Shown here in pieces: positions 43,505-51,005 of a DNA stretch of 64,000 nucleotides (the first letter of the stretch is position 1; each line of letters starts with the position of its first letter). Location: contig CAZLBP010000005.1 in assembly GCA_964557855.1 (NCBI GenBank), positions 81,102 through 145,101 on the forward strand, read 5' to 3'. Under the pieces are notes generated by a model that made no database searches, had not been told where the DNA came from, and saw nothing but the letters and a program-made list of their open reading frames with translations. Made by a program: the position numbers and the translations under genes. This DNA comes from JAJRZL01 sp964557855. GTDB lineage: Bacteria > Zixibacteria > MSB-5A5 > GN15 > FEB-12.

Positions 43505-44176
43505 CTATCCTCTCTTGCGTCGAAAAGCCACTACACCGGCCAGGCCGGAGCCGAACAGGATCAGCGTCAGCGGCTCGGGAACCGGTGCGGCGGTCACGCC
43601 GATATTAGCGCCGCATTCAAAGTCGCAGAAACCCTGCTCAGGGAATCCGCACGGCAGGCACTCCAGTGGGAGATTGCCGGCCGCTGCCAGATACGCCGAG
43701 CCGTTGGTCGGGCTGGACAGGTCGTATTCGAAAATGTAGGAGATGTTCTCGGGGAAGAGGCCGCCGAGGTATTCCTCGAGAAAGTGAACGCCGCCCAGAA
43801 TGTCGGCATAGGAAGCCTGATGGCTGAAGATCAGGTCGGGCAGAGAGCCATAACCCGGCAGGCAGAGGTCACTGGCGTGGAAAGTCCACATCCAGTCCTG
43901 GGTCGGATTGTCGACGATGTCCTCGACCGCCGGATACGTGGGAATGTACTCGAAGTCAAACGTCAGACCGGCGGCGGCGTTGAAATACTGACCCGTAGCT
44001 TCGTAACTGAGTCGGGGGTCGAGGCCGAATTCGCCGATAACGTCGCCACCCTCATCCCAGGCGAAATAGCCGTTGAAATTGGTGGCATTGAAAGAAAAGG
44101 CGTCGGCTTCGGACGGCAGCCCGGCCAGCAGGAGCAGCACCGCCGCAAGTGAAAAGCCCAGGCGTTTCCTCGTCAT
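43505..44176 (-). CDS. PEP-CTERM sorted exported protein
   Basis: A 223-residue protein starting at the ATG at 44176, 6 bases after AGGAGG. An N-terminal signal peptide (LGFSLAAVLLLLAGLPSEADA) and a C-terminal tripartite tail, VPEP at about 199-202, a hydrophobic span LTLILFGSGLAGVVAF and RRKRG, mark it for exosortase-dependent processing. The central region has several Cys residues (CLPC, CDFEC) and no motif that I know. It was probably released or retained at the cell surface with extracellular polysaccharide, as is typical of PEP-CTERM proteins. No exosortase is in the window. Confidence 0.9.
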   Translation of the reverse strand: MTRKRLGFSLAAVLLLLAGLPSEADAFSFNATNFNGYFAWDEGGDVIGEFGLDPRLSYEATGQYFNAAAGLTFDFEYIPTYPAVEDIVDNPTQDWMWTFHASDLCLPGYGSLPDLIFSHQASYADILGGVHFLEEYLGGLFPENISYIFEYDLSSPTNGSAYLAAAGNLPLECLPCGFPEQGFCDFECGANIGVTAAPVPEPLTLILFGSGLAGVVAFRRKRG

Positions 44177-44492
44177 GTTTCCTCCTAACACACGTTAGAT
44201 TCATGGTGTTTCATGGTCTGCCGACCATTGAGCAAAACCCGGACCGACTTGGCGGAAGACTGCCCCGTTGATTCTCAAGCAGTTACAGCCGGTTATGGAT
44301 ACGTCGTTCTATCATGTTGCAGGGTGGTGTGAGTTGAGTTGCAGAGGGAGGGTGTGTTGTTCAAGGTCTGCGCAGCGGAGAGCGCGGGTTTGTGTGGTCG
44401 GCATCTGTGATCCCGGTTCGGATGCATTCGGGCAGGGTCGCCTGACAGCCCTTCTGCCGGTTAGTCGTCACTAACATCAGGGCCGAAATATC

Positions 44493-44520
44493 TTGATTTT
44501 TCGGGTGTATCATATATACT
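44493..44520 (+). promoter_or_regulatory. Promoter of the nfnAB-like operon
   Basis: TTGATT at 44493-44498, a 16-base spacer and TATACT at 44515-44520, about 27 bases before the first ATG. The rest of the gap 44177-44546 shows no gene. Confidence 0.65.
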
Positions 44521-44546
44521 GACACGACTTTGACACCAACGGAGGT

Positions 44547-45440
44547 ATGATGCCGAGAGTAGTCGATAATAAAGAACTTGGTCCGATGATCTGGAAAATG
44601 CAGGTCGAAGTTCCGCGACTTGTAGCTAAAGCCAAAGCCGGGCAATTCGTCATAATCAGAGTAAACGACAGGGGCGAACGGGTCCCCATGTCCATCGCCG
44701 GTCTGGATAAAGAAAAGGGTCTGCTGACAATCGTCTATCAGGTGGTCGGGAAAACGTCGGCGCTGATGACCAGCGCCCGGCCCGGTGAAGAATTCTCCGA
44801 CTGTGTCGGGCCGCTCGGGGTCGCGTCCCACGTCGAAAACTGGGGCACGGCCTGCGTGGTCGGCGGCGGGATCGGTATTGCCCCGGTGTACCCCATCGCA
44901 CAGGCCTACAAGGAGGCCGGCAATAAGGTGATCTCGATAATCGGCGCCCGCAACAAGGACTTGCTGTTCTACGAAGAAGAGCACAAGTCCGCGGCCGATG
45001 AAGTATATGTTTGCACCGATGACGGCTCGTACGGTCATCACGGGTTCGTGTCGGATATCCTGAAGAAGCTTCTGGATGACGGCGTCAAGATCGGCCAGAT
45101 CATGGCGATCGGGCCGGTACCGATGATGCGCGTGGTAGCGAATCTGACAAAGAGTTACAATGTACCGACCTGGGTGTCATTGAATCCGTTGATGATCGAT
45201 GGCACCGGTATGTGCGGCGGCTGCCGGGTATCGGTCGGCGGCGAGACGAAATTCGCCTGCGTCGACGGGCCGGATTTCGACGGGCACCAGGTCGATTTCG
45301 ATTTGTTGACGGCGCGGCTGGGCGCCTATCGCGACCAGGAGCGGCGAGCTATGAAGCGTTTGCTGGAAGATCCGAACTGCCGGTTGAAGGAGGCGGTCCG
45401 GAAGTTCAGGTATCCTGATGAAGTTCAGGCTAACGGTTAA
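44547..45440 (+). CDS. NfnA-like sulfide dehydrogenase / ferredoxin-NADP reductase subunit
   Basis: About 297 residues. The FAD-binding RVPMSIAG, the NAD-binding GGGIGIAPVYPIAQA and the 2Fe-2S ligands in GTGMCGGCRVSVGGETKFAC are visible. With the next gene it matches NfnAB, which reversibly couples NADH and reduced ferredoxin to NADP by electron bifurcation, and the related sulfide dehydrogenase SudBA. Two ATG codons (44547 and 44550) follow GGAGGT closely; the second has better spacing. The downstream large subunit starts 21 bases after the stop. Confidence 0.93.
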   Translation: MMPRVVDNKELGPMIWKMQVEVPRLVAKAKAGQFVIIRVNDRGERVPMSIAGLDKEKGLLTIVYQVVGKTSALMTSARPGEEFSDCVGPLGVASHVENWGTACVVGGGIGIAPVYPIAQAYKEAGNKVISIIGARNKDLLFYEEEHKSAADEVYVCTDDGSYGHHGFVSDILKKLLDDGVKIGQIMAIGPVPMMRVVANLTKSYNVPTWVSLNPLMIDGTGMCGGCRVSVGGETKFACVDGPDFDGHQVDFDLLTARLGAYRDQERRAMKRLLEDPNCRLKEAVRKFRYPDEVQANG

Positions 45441-45461
45441 CGGAAAAGTCAGGAAACTACG

Positions 45462-46925
45462 ATGAGTGAAGCAGCTACGAAGAAGAAACAGAAGCCGGAA
45501 GGTCCGAATAAGCTCAAGATAAAAGAACGGATGAAGATCCCCCGGGTGGAGATGCCGAGCCAGAAACCGGAGAATCGTGTCAGGAATTTCGATGAGGTCC
45601 CGTTTGGTTTGACCGAGGAACAGGCGCTCCAGGAAGCCAGCCGTTGCCTGGAATGCCCGAAGGAGCCGTGTGTGAAAGGCTGCCCGGTGGAAGTGGATAT
45701 TCCAGCCTTCATACGGCTGATCCTGGAAAACAATTACGCAGGCGCGGCCCGGAAGATAAAAGAGACCAATTCCCTGCCGGCAGTATGTGGACGTGTGTGT
45801 CCGCAGGAAGAGCAATGTGAGATCGTCTGTGTCACCGGGAAGAAGAACAAGCCGGTGGCGATCGGCTATTTGGAACGGTTTGTCGCCGATTATGAGCGCG
45901 ATCATGATCTCGTCCAGTTGCCGAAGATAGCGCCGCCGACCGGCCGCAAAGTAGCTATAGTCGGCTCCGGCCCGGCCGGACTGACGGTTGCCGGCGATCT
46001 GGTCAAGCTCGGCCACGAGGTGACGATTTTCGAAGCACTGCACAAACCGGGCGGGGTGCTCGTATACGGCATCCCCGAATTCCGGCTGCCGAAGGCGATT
46101 GTTCAGGCTGAATGCGATTTCGAAGCGCAGATGGGGGTGAAGTTCGAGAATTCGACGGTCATCGGTCAAATGGATACCATAGACGAACTGTTCGAGATGG
46201 GCTATCACGCGGTTTTCATCGGGACCGGAGCCGGGCTGCCGAATTTCATGGGGATCGAAGGTGAAAACCTGATCGGCATTTACTCGGCCAATGAATACCT
46301 CACGCGCAACAACCTCATGCGCGCCTTCGACGAAGGTGTCTATGACACTCCTATCATTCGGGGCAGGAACGTCGCTGTCCTCGGCGGCGGCAATACTGCC
46401 ATGGATGCGGTCCGCACCGGGTTGAGACTCGGCGCTGAGAATGCCTATATCGTCTACCGGCGCAGTGATAAGGAAATGCCCGCTCGTATCGAAGAGATTC
46501 ATCACGCTCAGGAAGAAGGTGTCCAGTTTCACCTGTTGACTACGCCGATCAAGTTCATCGGTGACGCTCAGGGCCGGGTCAAGGCCATGGAGCTGCTCAA
46601 AATGGAGCTGGGCGAGCCCGACGCCTCGGGGCGACGCCGGCCGGTACCGATTACGGGGTCCAATTATATCATGGACGTTGATCTCGTTGTGGTCGCAATC
46701 GGCAACTCGTCCAACCCGCTCATTCCCAAGACGACGCCGGGTCTGGACTGCAACCGCTGGGGAAATATCATGGTCAACGGGGAGACGATGGAAACCTCAC
46801 GCAAGGGCGTGTATGCGGGTGGAGACATAGTGACCGGCGGTGCGACCGTGATCCTGGCGGCGGGCGCCGGCAAAAAAGCGGCTCGAGCGATGCACAAATA
46901 TCTGATAGAAGAGGTGCAGGTGTAG
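45462..46925 (+). CDS. NfnB-like / GltD-type FAD-NAD(P) oxidoreductase subunit
   Basis: A 487-residue protein of the glutamate-synthase small-subunit family. The N-terminal iron-sulphur region has CLECPKEPCVKGCPVEVDIP and CGRVCPQEEQCEIVC. FAD- and NADP-binding Rossmann motifs are VAIVGSGPAGLTVAGDL and VAVLGGGNTAMDAVRTGLRL, followed by the closing GVYAGGDIVTGGATVILAAG. Alone it would be called GltA/GltD, but pairing with the upstream NfnA-like gene indicates an NfnAB or sulfide dehydrogenase complex. Annotation as homotetrameric glutamate synthase is less likely. Confidence 0.94.
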   Translation: MSEAATKKKQKPEGPNKLKIKERMKIPRVEMPSQKPENRVRNFDEVPFGLTEEQALQEASRCLECPKEPCVKGCPVEVDIPAFIRLILENNYAGAARKIKETNSLPAVCGRVCPQEEQCEIVCVTGKKNKPVAIGYLERFVADYERDHDLVQLPKIAPPTGRKVAIVGSGPAGLTVAGDLVKLGHEVTIFEALHKPGGVLVYGIPEFRLPKAIVQAECDFEAQMGVKFENSTVIGQMDTIDELFEMGYHAVFIGTGAGLPNFMGIEGENLIGIYSANEYLTRNNLMRAFDEGVYDTPIIRGRNVAVLGGGNTAMDAVRTGLRLGAENAYIVYRRSDKEMPARIEEIHHAQEEGVQFHLLTTPIKFIGDAQGRVKAMELLKMELGEPDASGRRRPVPITGSNYIMDVDLVVVAIGNSSNPLIPKTTPGLDCNRWGNIMVNGETMETSRKGVYAGGDIVTGGATVILAAGAGKKAARAMHKYLIEEVQV

Positions 46926-46950
46926 GGACAGCTCGCGAGCTGTCCCTACA
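46921..46950. repeat. Perfect 30-base palindrome overlapping the nfnB stop codon
   Basis: TGTAGGGACAGCTCG and its exact reverse complement form an uninterrupted palindrome whose left arm contains the TAG stop. It belongs to the GTAGGG.../...CCCTAC type of REP-like hairpin seen elsewhere in the window. Confidence 0.7.
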
Positions 46951-47086
46951 AAGGCAGTCGGGAGTTGTTCTCTCGACCGGAACTCAAGCTGGTCTCGGCA
47001 AGTCCCGCCCATGCGAAGCATACGTCGCAACAACTGTCTCCGCATTCTTCTTTACATCTCTCCCGCCCTCTTGTGCCAGTTTTCAC

Positions 47087-47114
47087 TTGACAAACGCGGA
47101 GTTGTAAATTTGAT
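47087..47114 (+). promoter_or_regulatory. Possible promoter of the Lnt-like gene
   Basis: A perfect TTGACA at 47087-47092, a 16-base spacer and a weak TTTGAT at 47109-47114. The remainder of 46951-47224 shows no gene. Confidence 0.45.
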
Positions 47115-47224
47115 TAGCCAGTACAGGTAAAAGCGTCCCAACTCTTCCTGCGACAGCATTCTCGTACTCACCAGTGGGTGTGACAGGCGATCCGCTTTAC
47201 CGTCAGCGGTAGGAGAGTGACAAA

Positions 47225-48043
47225 GTGAGACTGGTTGATCGGGTCCTCACCGGGACCGTATCAGCAGTCGTCACAACCGGACTTGACAACGCGAAGGACA
47301 TCTGGAACTGGCCGGCCAGGGCAATTAAGGCCAGGTTCGATTGGGCGACGAGGGCATTTGAAAAGCTACTCTTTGGGACGAGAGTAATCGACAGAGCAGT
47401 GCTGGTCTGGATGGAGAGCTTTGTCTTCGCCGGAACATCTGCCCTGCTGCTGCTTCTCGCCCGTTTCTATCCCACCTACTGGTTCTTGTCGTTTATCGCA
47501 CTCACACCGTTTCTCGCACGAATTTACCGGGCTGATTTGAAGGAATCGCTCCGGCTGGGGTTTCTCTTCGGCGTCACGTTCTTTCTGTTTTCCGAACTGG
47601 CCGTGCCGCCGGTATCGCTGAGTGCGTCGCTTACGGACATTTTGATCGGCACGGCTGTCTTTGCCGGTTTCGGCGGGTTAGTCGGGTGGACCCGGCAGAA
47701 GCTGGGGTTCAATGCCGTAATTGTGGCCGTTTTATGGGTGTTATTCGAGGCCGGGCTGATAGAGTTGGGGCTGGTAACGTCGCTGCTGAGTGGAGCCGAT
47801 TTCTCCGGAGGGTTCATTCATGCTCTGGTTGTCGTTTTTGGCTTCTTGCTGATATCCTTCTTGATAGTCCTGCTAAATGCGATTGTCGTATCTTTGATAG
47901 ATAGAGCCTTGGCCAAGGCGAGGGCTCGGAGACTTTTACCAAGTGAATGTGGAGAGAGTTGGGACCTCGTTTTCACATCCGGGCCTTTCGCCGACAAATT
48001 CTTTTTGCTGCCCGAGGGGCGGGGACCGCCGTCGCTGGTTTGA
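47225..48043 (+). CDS. Polytopic membrane protein resembling the N-terminal half of apolipoprotein N-acyltransferase
   Basis: A 272-residue protein with a GTG start after AGGAG. The first 60 residues are amphipathic and soluble. About six membrane spans follow (FAGTSALLLLLARFYPTYWF, FIALTPFLARIY, LGFLFGVTFFLFSELA). The FIALTPFLARIYRADLKESL and LGFLFGVTFF pattern and the later NAVIVAVLWVLFEAGLIELG resemble Lnt membrane helices, but the nitrilase-type catalytic domain is absent. It is therefore not an active Lnt by itself. It precedes the IPTL-CTERM-like gene by 155 bases. I considered exosortase and found no catalytic Cys in a membrane context. Function unknown. Confidence 0.8.
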   Translation: MRLVDRVLTGTVSAVVTTGLDNAKDIWNWPARAIKARFDWATRAFEKLLFGTRVIDRAVLVWMESFVFAGTSALLLLLARFYPTYWFLSFIALTPFLARIYRADLKESLRLGFLFGVTFFLFSELAVPPVSLSASLTDILIGTAVFAGFGGLVGWTRQKLGFNAVIVAVLWVLFEAGLIELGLVTSLLSGADFSGGFIHALVVVFGFLLISFLIVLLNAIVVSLIDRALAKARARRLLPSECGESWDLVFTSGPFADKFFLLPEGRGPPSLV

Positions 48044-48198
48044 CTTGACATATTATTATCTGCCTTGTCGCCGGATTCAGCTGTGCTCTTGTAGATTTTA
48101 CAGGTCGAATGTTCCTGAAACCACCCTGTCTTCGGATGACAGTGGCAGATCCCATGTTTCAATTAAATCAGAGGTGATATTAGTAAAGGAATAAGACC

Positions 48199-48723
48199 AT
48201 GAACAAAACTAATTCAGTCTTAGTAGCCGCGATTCTGGTGGCGGTGTTGGTGTTACTGGGAGCGTCCAGTACTTCGGCCGCACTAAGAACCTGCACCGTT
48301 TCCTGCGATGCATTCGGACAACTCGATTTTACGTGGGATGTACTTCCCGCGGTGGGTGATGAAGTACGAATTCAAAACCTGACGGGCCATCCGATTATGA
48401 ATATCAAACGGGATGGAGAATTGCTCGTCAAAACTCAGGCAACTGGAACCAATACGGGTCCCCTGGCTGTAGTTAGTACCATCACCCCGCCTGATCCGTT
48501 AATTACATTCTGTGCCAGGTGCGATGCACCGAAGGCACTGACAGACTATGGATGTGTCGATCTACCATATGTTAATGCAAGCGGTGTGGTTTATGATACT
48601 GAATGCGGTACGTGTAAGTATTATCCTGTACCGTCTCTTACAGGATTTGGAATCGCGGTACTGCTTCTTCTTCTGGTACTATCAGCAGTGATTCTGATTC
48701 GCCGGCAACGTCAGACTGCCTAG
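48199..48723 (+). CDS. Exported Cys-rich protein with IPTL-CTERM-like tail
   Basis: A 174-residue protein with a signal peptide (VLVAAILVAVLVLLGASSTSA). The mature part has seven cysteines, at 32, 36, 105, 108, 119, 136 and 139 (CTVSC, CARC, CGTC), which could form disulphides or bind metal. The C-terminus (PVPSLTGFG at 143-151, then a hydrophobic span and RRQR) follows the IPTL-CTERM pattern: (I/V)PxL, Gly, membrane helix, basic cluster. Such tails are processed by exosortase-like or archaeosortase-like enzymes. AAGGA precedes the ATG, and a 14-bp hairpin follows the stop. Function unknown. Confidence 0.85.
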   Translation: MNKTNSVLVAAILVAVLVLLGASSTSAALRTCTVSCDAFGQLDFTWDVLPAVGDEVRIQNLTGHPIMNIKRDGELLVKTQATGTNTGPLAVVSTITPPDPLITFCARCDAPKALTDYGCVDLPYVNASGVVYDTECGTCKYYPVPSLTGFGIAVLLLLLVLSAVILIRRQRQTA

Positions 48724-48749
48724 CGTGACCGACGTGCAGACGTAGAAAG

Positions 48750-48780
48750 TAAGGCAGAACCGCTCGGCGGTTCTGCCTTA
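48750..48780. repeat. Strong hairpin after the IPTL-CTERM-like gene
   Basis: A perfect 14-bp stem (TAAGGCAGAACCGC/GCGGTTCTGCCTTA) around TCG, with no T-run. The stem core GGCAGAACC recurs at 13102. Confidence 0.65.
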
Positions 48781-48869
48781 CCGTATCCGCCTTCCACATT
48801 AATCGCACGCCGCCATTATTAGGCTTCTGCCCCCTTGCGATTCCCCCAAAATCTCCGTACAACCTGTGT

Positions 48870-49856
48870 ATGATATCATCCGACCACATCAAACGTCTCG
48901 CCTTCACCTGCGGGTTCGATGCGGGCGGCATTACGACCGCGGAGATACTGCCCAGGGACGTCGACCAGTTAAACCGCTGGCTGGAGAAGGGGTATCACGG
49001 TGAGATGCTGTGGCTGGACAATTCTCGGGAAAAGCGCGCAGATCCAAAGAAAGTTCTGCCGGGCGTGAAATCGATCATCGTGCTCGGTCTGAATTACTAT
49101 AACCGCAACACGAGAAAGACACTGGAAGGGTACGGGCGGGTGTCGCGGTATGCGCGGGGGAGGGACTACCACAAGGTCGTGGCGCGGAAGACCAAGCATC
49201 TTATTCGGAAGATTCGGGACTCACTGGGCAGCGAAACATCGCACGATTTCTTTTGGTACGTCGACTACGGTCCCATGCTCGAACGCGCCTACGCCGCCAA
49301 AGCCGGGCTGGGGTATATCGGCAAGAACAGCCTGTTGATCAACCGGGCGTTCGGATCATGGGTGTTCCTGTCGGAGATACTGACGTCGCTGGAACTCGAA
49401 CCGGACGAACCCTACGGCGGCAATCACGGCCAGTGCGGAGAGTGCCGGGCCTGCATCGACGCCTGCCCGACCGGGGCGATTGTCGATGATTACGTGGTCG
49501 ACGCCAACAAGTGCCTCTCGTATCTGACTATCGAGCGGCTCCGGGAAATACCCGAAGAGCACTCGGAGAAAATGGGGGGGCTCATTTTTGGGTGTGACAT
49601 TTGTCAACAGGTTTGTCCGCACAACCGTCGGGCGAAACGTACCCGGCACACAGAGTTCTTGCCGGAAAGCGGGGTGGGGGAGTTTCTCGAGGCGCAGGCG
49701 ATTTTGAATATAGATTCCGAGGCCGAGTTCTACAAGCTCACGGCGGGGACGCCGTTGACCCGCCCTAAGCTGACTGGGCTGAAGCGGAATGCCAAGATTG
49801 TGTTGCGGAATTGGGGGAAGAGCAAAAAAGGCGGGCAGGCTCCGGGTGGCGATTGA
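48870..49856 (+). CDS. queG: Epoxyqueuosine reductase
   Basis: A 328-residue enzyme that reduces epoxyqueuosine in tRNA to queuosine using cobalamin and two 4Fe-4S clusters. The cluster motifs are CGECRACIDACPTGAI and CDICQQVCPHN, and the preceding AAKAGLGYIGKNSLLI is the family's cobalamin-region signature. The C-terminal HEAT-like extension of longer QueG is absent, as in many bacteria. No clear Shine-Dalgarno precedes the ATG. Flanked by repeats; no other queuosine genes are nearby. Confidence 0.95.
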   Translation: MISSDHIKRLAFTCGFDAGGITTAEILPRDVDQLNRWLEKGYHGEMLWLDNSREKRADPKKVLPGVKSIIVLGLNYYNRNTRKTLEGYGRVSRYARGRDYHKVVARKTKHLIRKIRDSLGSETSHDFFWYVDYGPMLERAYAAKAGLGYIGKNSLLINRAFGSWVFLSEILTSLELEPDEPYGGNHGQCGECRACIDACPTGAIVDDYVVDANKCLSYLTIERLREIPEEHSEKMGGLIFGCDICQQVCPHNRRAKRTRHTEFLPESGVGEFLEAQAILNIDSEAEFYKLTAGTPLTRPKLTGLKRNAKIVLRNWGKSKKGGQAPGGD

Positions 49857-49912
49857 CGATTGTGTCGCGGTCCGAAGATCACCCTGCCACAGGGCTCAGT
49901 GACAACCTTCTG

Positions 49913-50040
49913 GTGCTGTTGTGTCGGGTCTTGGGCCCGCGCCGGCGGGATTGTGACCCGACACATAACTAACTGGTTGACAGGTAGAATCGGCAGGTCA
50001 CACCGATCCATTACCGTGGATTCGCAAGACCTGCCTCACC
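49913..50040 (+). repeat. Interspersed two-hairpin repeat, copy C
   Basis: Aligns with copies A and B, most strongly over TGTTGTGTCGGGTCTTG, GCGGGATTGTGACCCGACAC and GGATTCGCAAGACCTGC. The middle is shorter by a few bases. The gap 49857-50304 shows no gene. Confidence 0.8.
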
Positions 50041-50269
50041 GGTAAGGATGAGGATAGCAACCCACCGCAAGTCTCAAGTCTTTGGGGATAGGATAGCCGG
50101 GATCTCTGATCCCGGTTTGAGAGCCGCCACCTTACCGGATCGGCGGGGGCAAGCCCGGCCCCTACGCTACACGAAAGTTGACCGAATCTCACCTTTTGGG
50201 ACAGCCTCAAGGTTCATGACGGCGCTCTGGACCCTGCGTCGTTTGGGGTTGATTGCGTAGGGAAAGTGT

Positions 50270-50298
50270 TTGCGGCCACGAATTAAACTCTTTAGATT
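50270..50298 (+). promoter_or_regulatory. Possible leaderless promoter of the rpe operon
   Basis: TTGCGG at 50270-50275, a 17-base spacer and TAGATT at 50293-50298. The ATG at 50305 lies where transcription should begin, and there is no Shine-Dalgarno. Confidence 0.45.
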
Positions 50299-50304
50299 AG
50301 CCGC

Positions 50305-51003
50305 ATGGCTGCCATCGCTCCGTCCATTCTGGGTGCCGACTTTGCCCACCTTGAGAAGGATATTCGCCGGGCTGACGAGTGCGGGATCGACATGTTTCAT
50401 CTCGATATCATGGACGGCCACTTTGCACCCAATATTTCATTTGGTCCGGGGATCGTTAAAACAATCAATTCTGTTTCCGAGACGTATCTCGATGTACACC
50501 TTATGCTTTCAGAACCAGAGAAATACTTCGAGGCGTTCGCGAAAGCGGGAGCGAACAGCATTACGTTTCACATCGAAGCGCGCCCCGATCCGAGGCCGCT
50601 CGTGAAGCAGATCAGAGATCTCGATTGTCAAACGGGTATTTCGCTGAACCCTGATACCCCCGTCGACAGAGTGCTCCCGTATCTGGAGGAATTTGACCTG
50701 TTGCTGGTCATGTCGGTCTTTCCGGGATTCGGGGGGCAAAGCTTTATTGAATCGGCATTGGATACGATCGCCGCCGCTCGCGAATACATCGACAAGAACG
50801 GGCTGGATACAAGAATTCAGGTAGATGGGGGCGTCGACGGTGACAACGCCCGGAAAATTGTTGAGGCGGGGGCTGACATCTTGGTAATGGGGACGGCCTT
50901 TTTTGGAAGCCAGGACCTGCCTGGGCTGGTCCGAAAAGTAAAATCGCTGCATCGCTCGGCTCATGGAAGCGGTGCACATCAGGCAAAACAGGAGTTGCGG
51001 TAG
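50305..51003 (+). CDS. rpe: Ribulose-phosphate 3-epimerase
   Basis: A 232-residue TIM barrel. Conserved segments are APSILGADFAHL, MFHLDIMDGHFAPNISFGP, LDVHLMLSEP, VMSVFPGFGGQSFI and IQVDGGVDGDNA, which carry the metal-binding His and Asp residues. It interconverts ribulose-5-phosphate and xylulose-5-phosphate. It heads a four-gene operon with transketolase (2 bases downstream), a glucokinase-like gene and thiamine pyrophosphokinase. No Shine-Dalgarno is visible; see the promoter entry. Confidence 0.98.
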   Translation: MAAIAPSILGADFAHLEKDIRRADECGIDMFHLDIMDGHFAPNISFGPGIVKTINSVSETYLDVHLMLSEPEKYFEAFAKAGANSITFHIEARPDPRPLVKQIRDLDCQTGISLNPDTPVDRVLPYLEEFDLLLVMSVFPGFGGQSFIESALDTIAAAREYIDKNGLDTRIQVDGGVDGDNARKIVEAGADILVMGTAFFGSQDLPGLVRKVKSLHRSAHGSGAHQAKQELR

Positions 51004-51005
51004 CG

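Noticed and set aside
45462..46925. NADPH glutamate synthase small subunit (gltD)
   Set aside because: The paired upstream gene is an NfnA-like subunit and no large glutamate synthase subunit is present.
47225..48043. Exosortase or archaeosortase identity for the membrane protein
   Set aside because: No Cys/Arg/His catalytic set in membrane-adjacent positions; the only Cys is in the C-terminal soluble tail.
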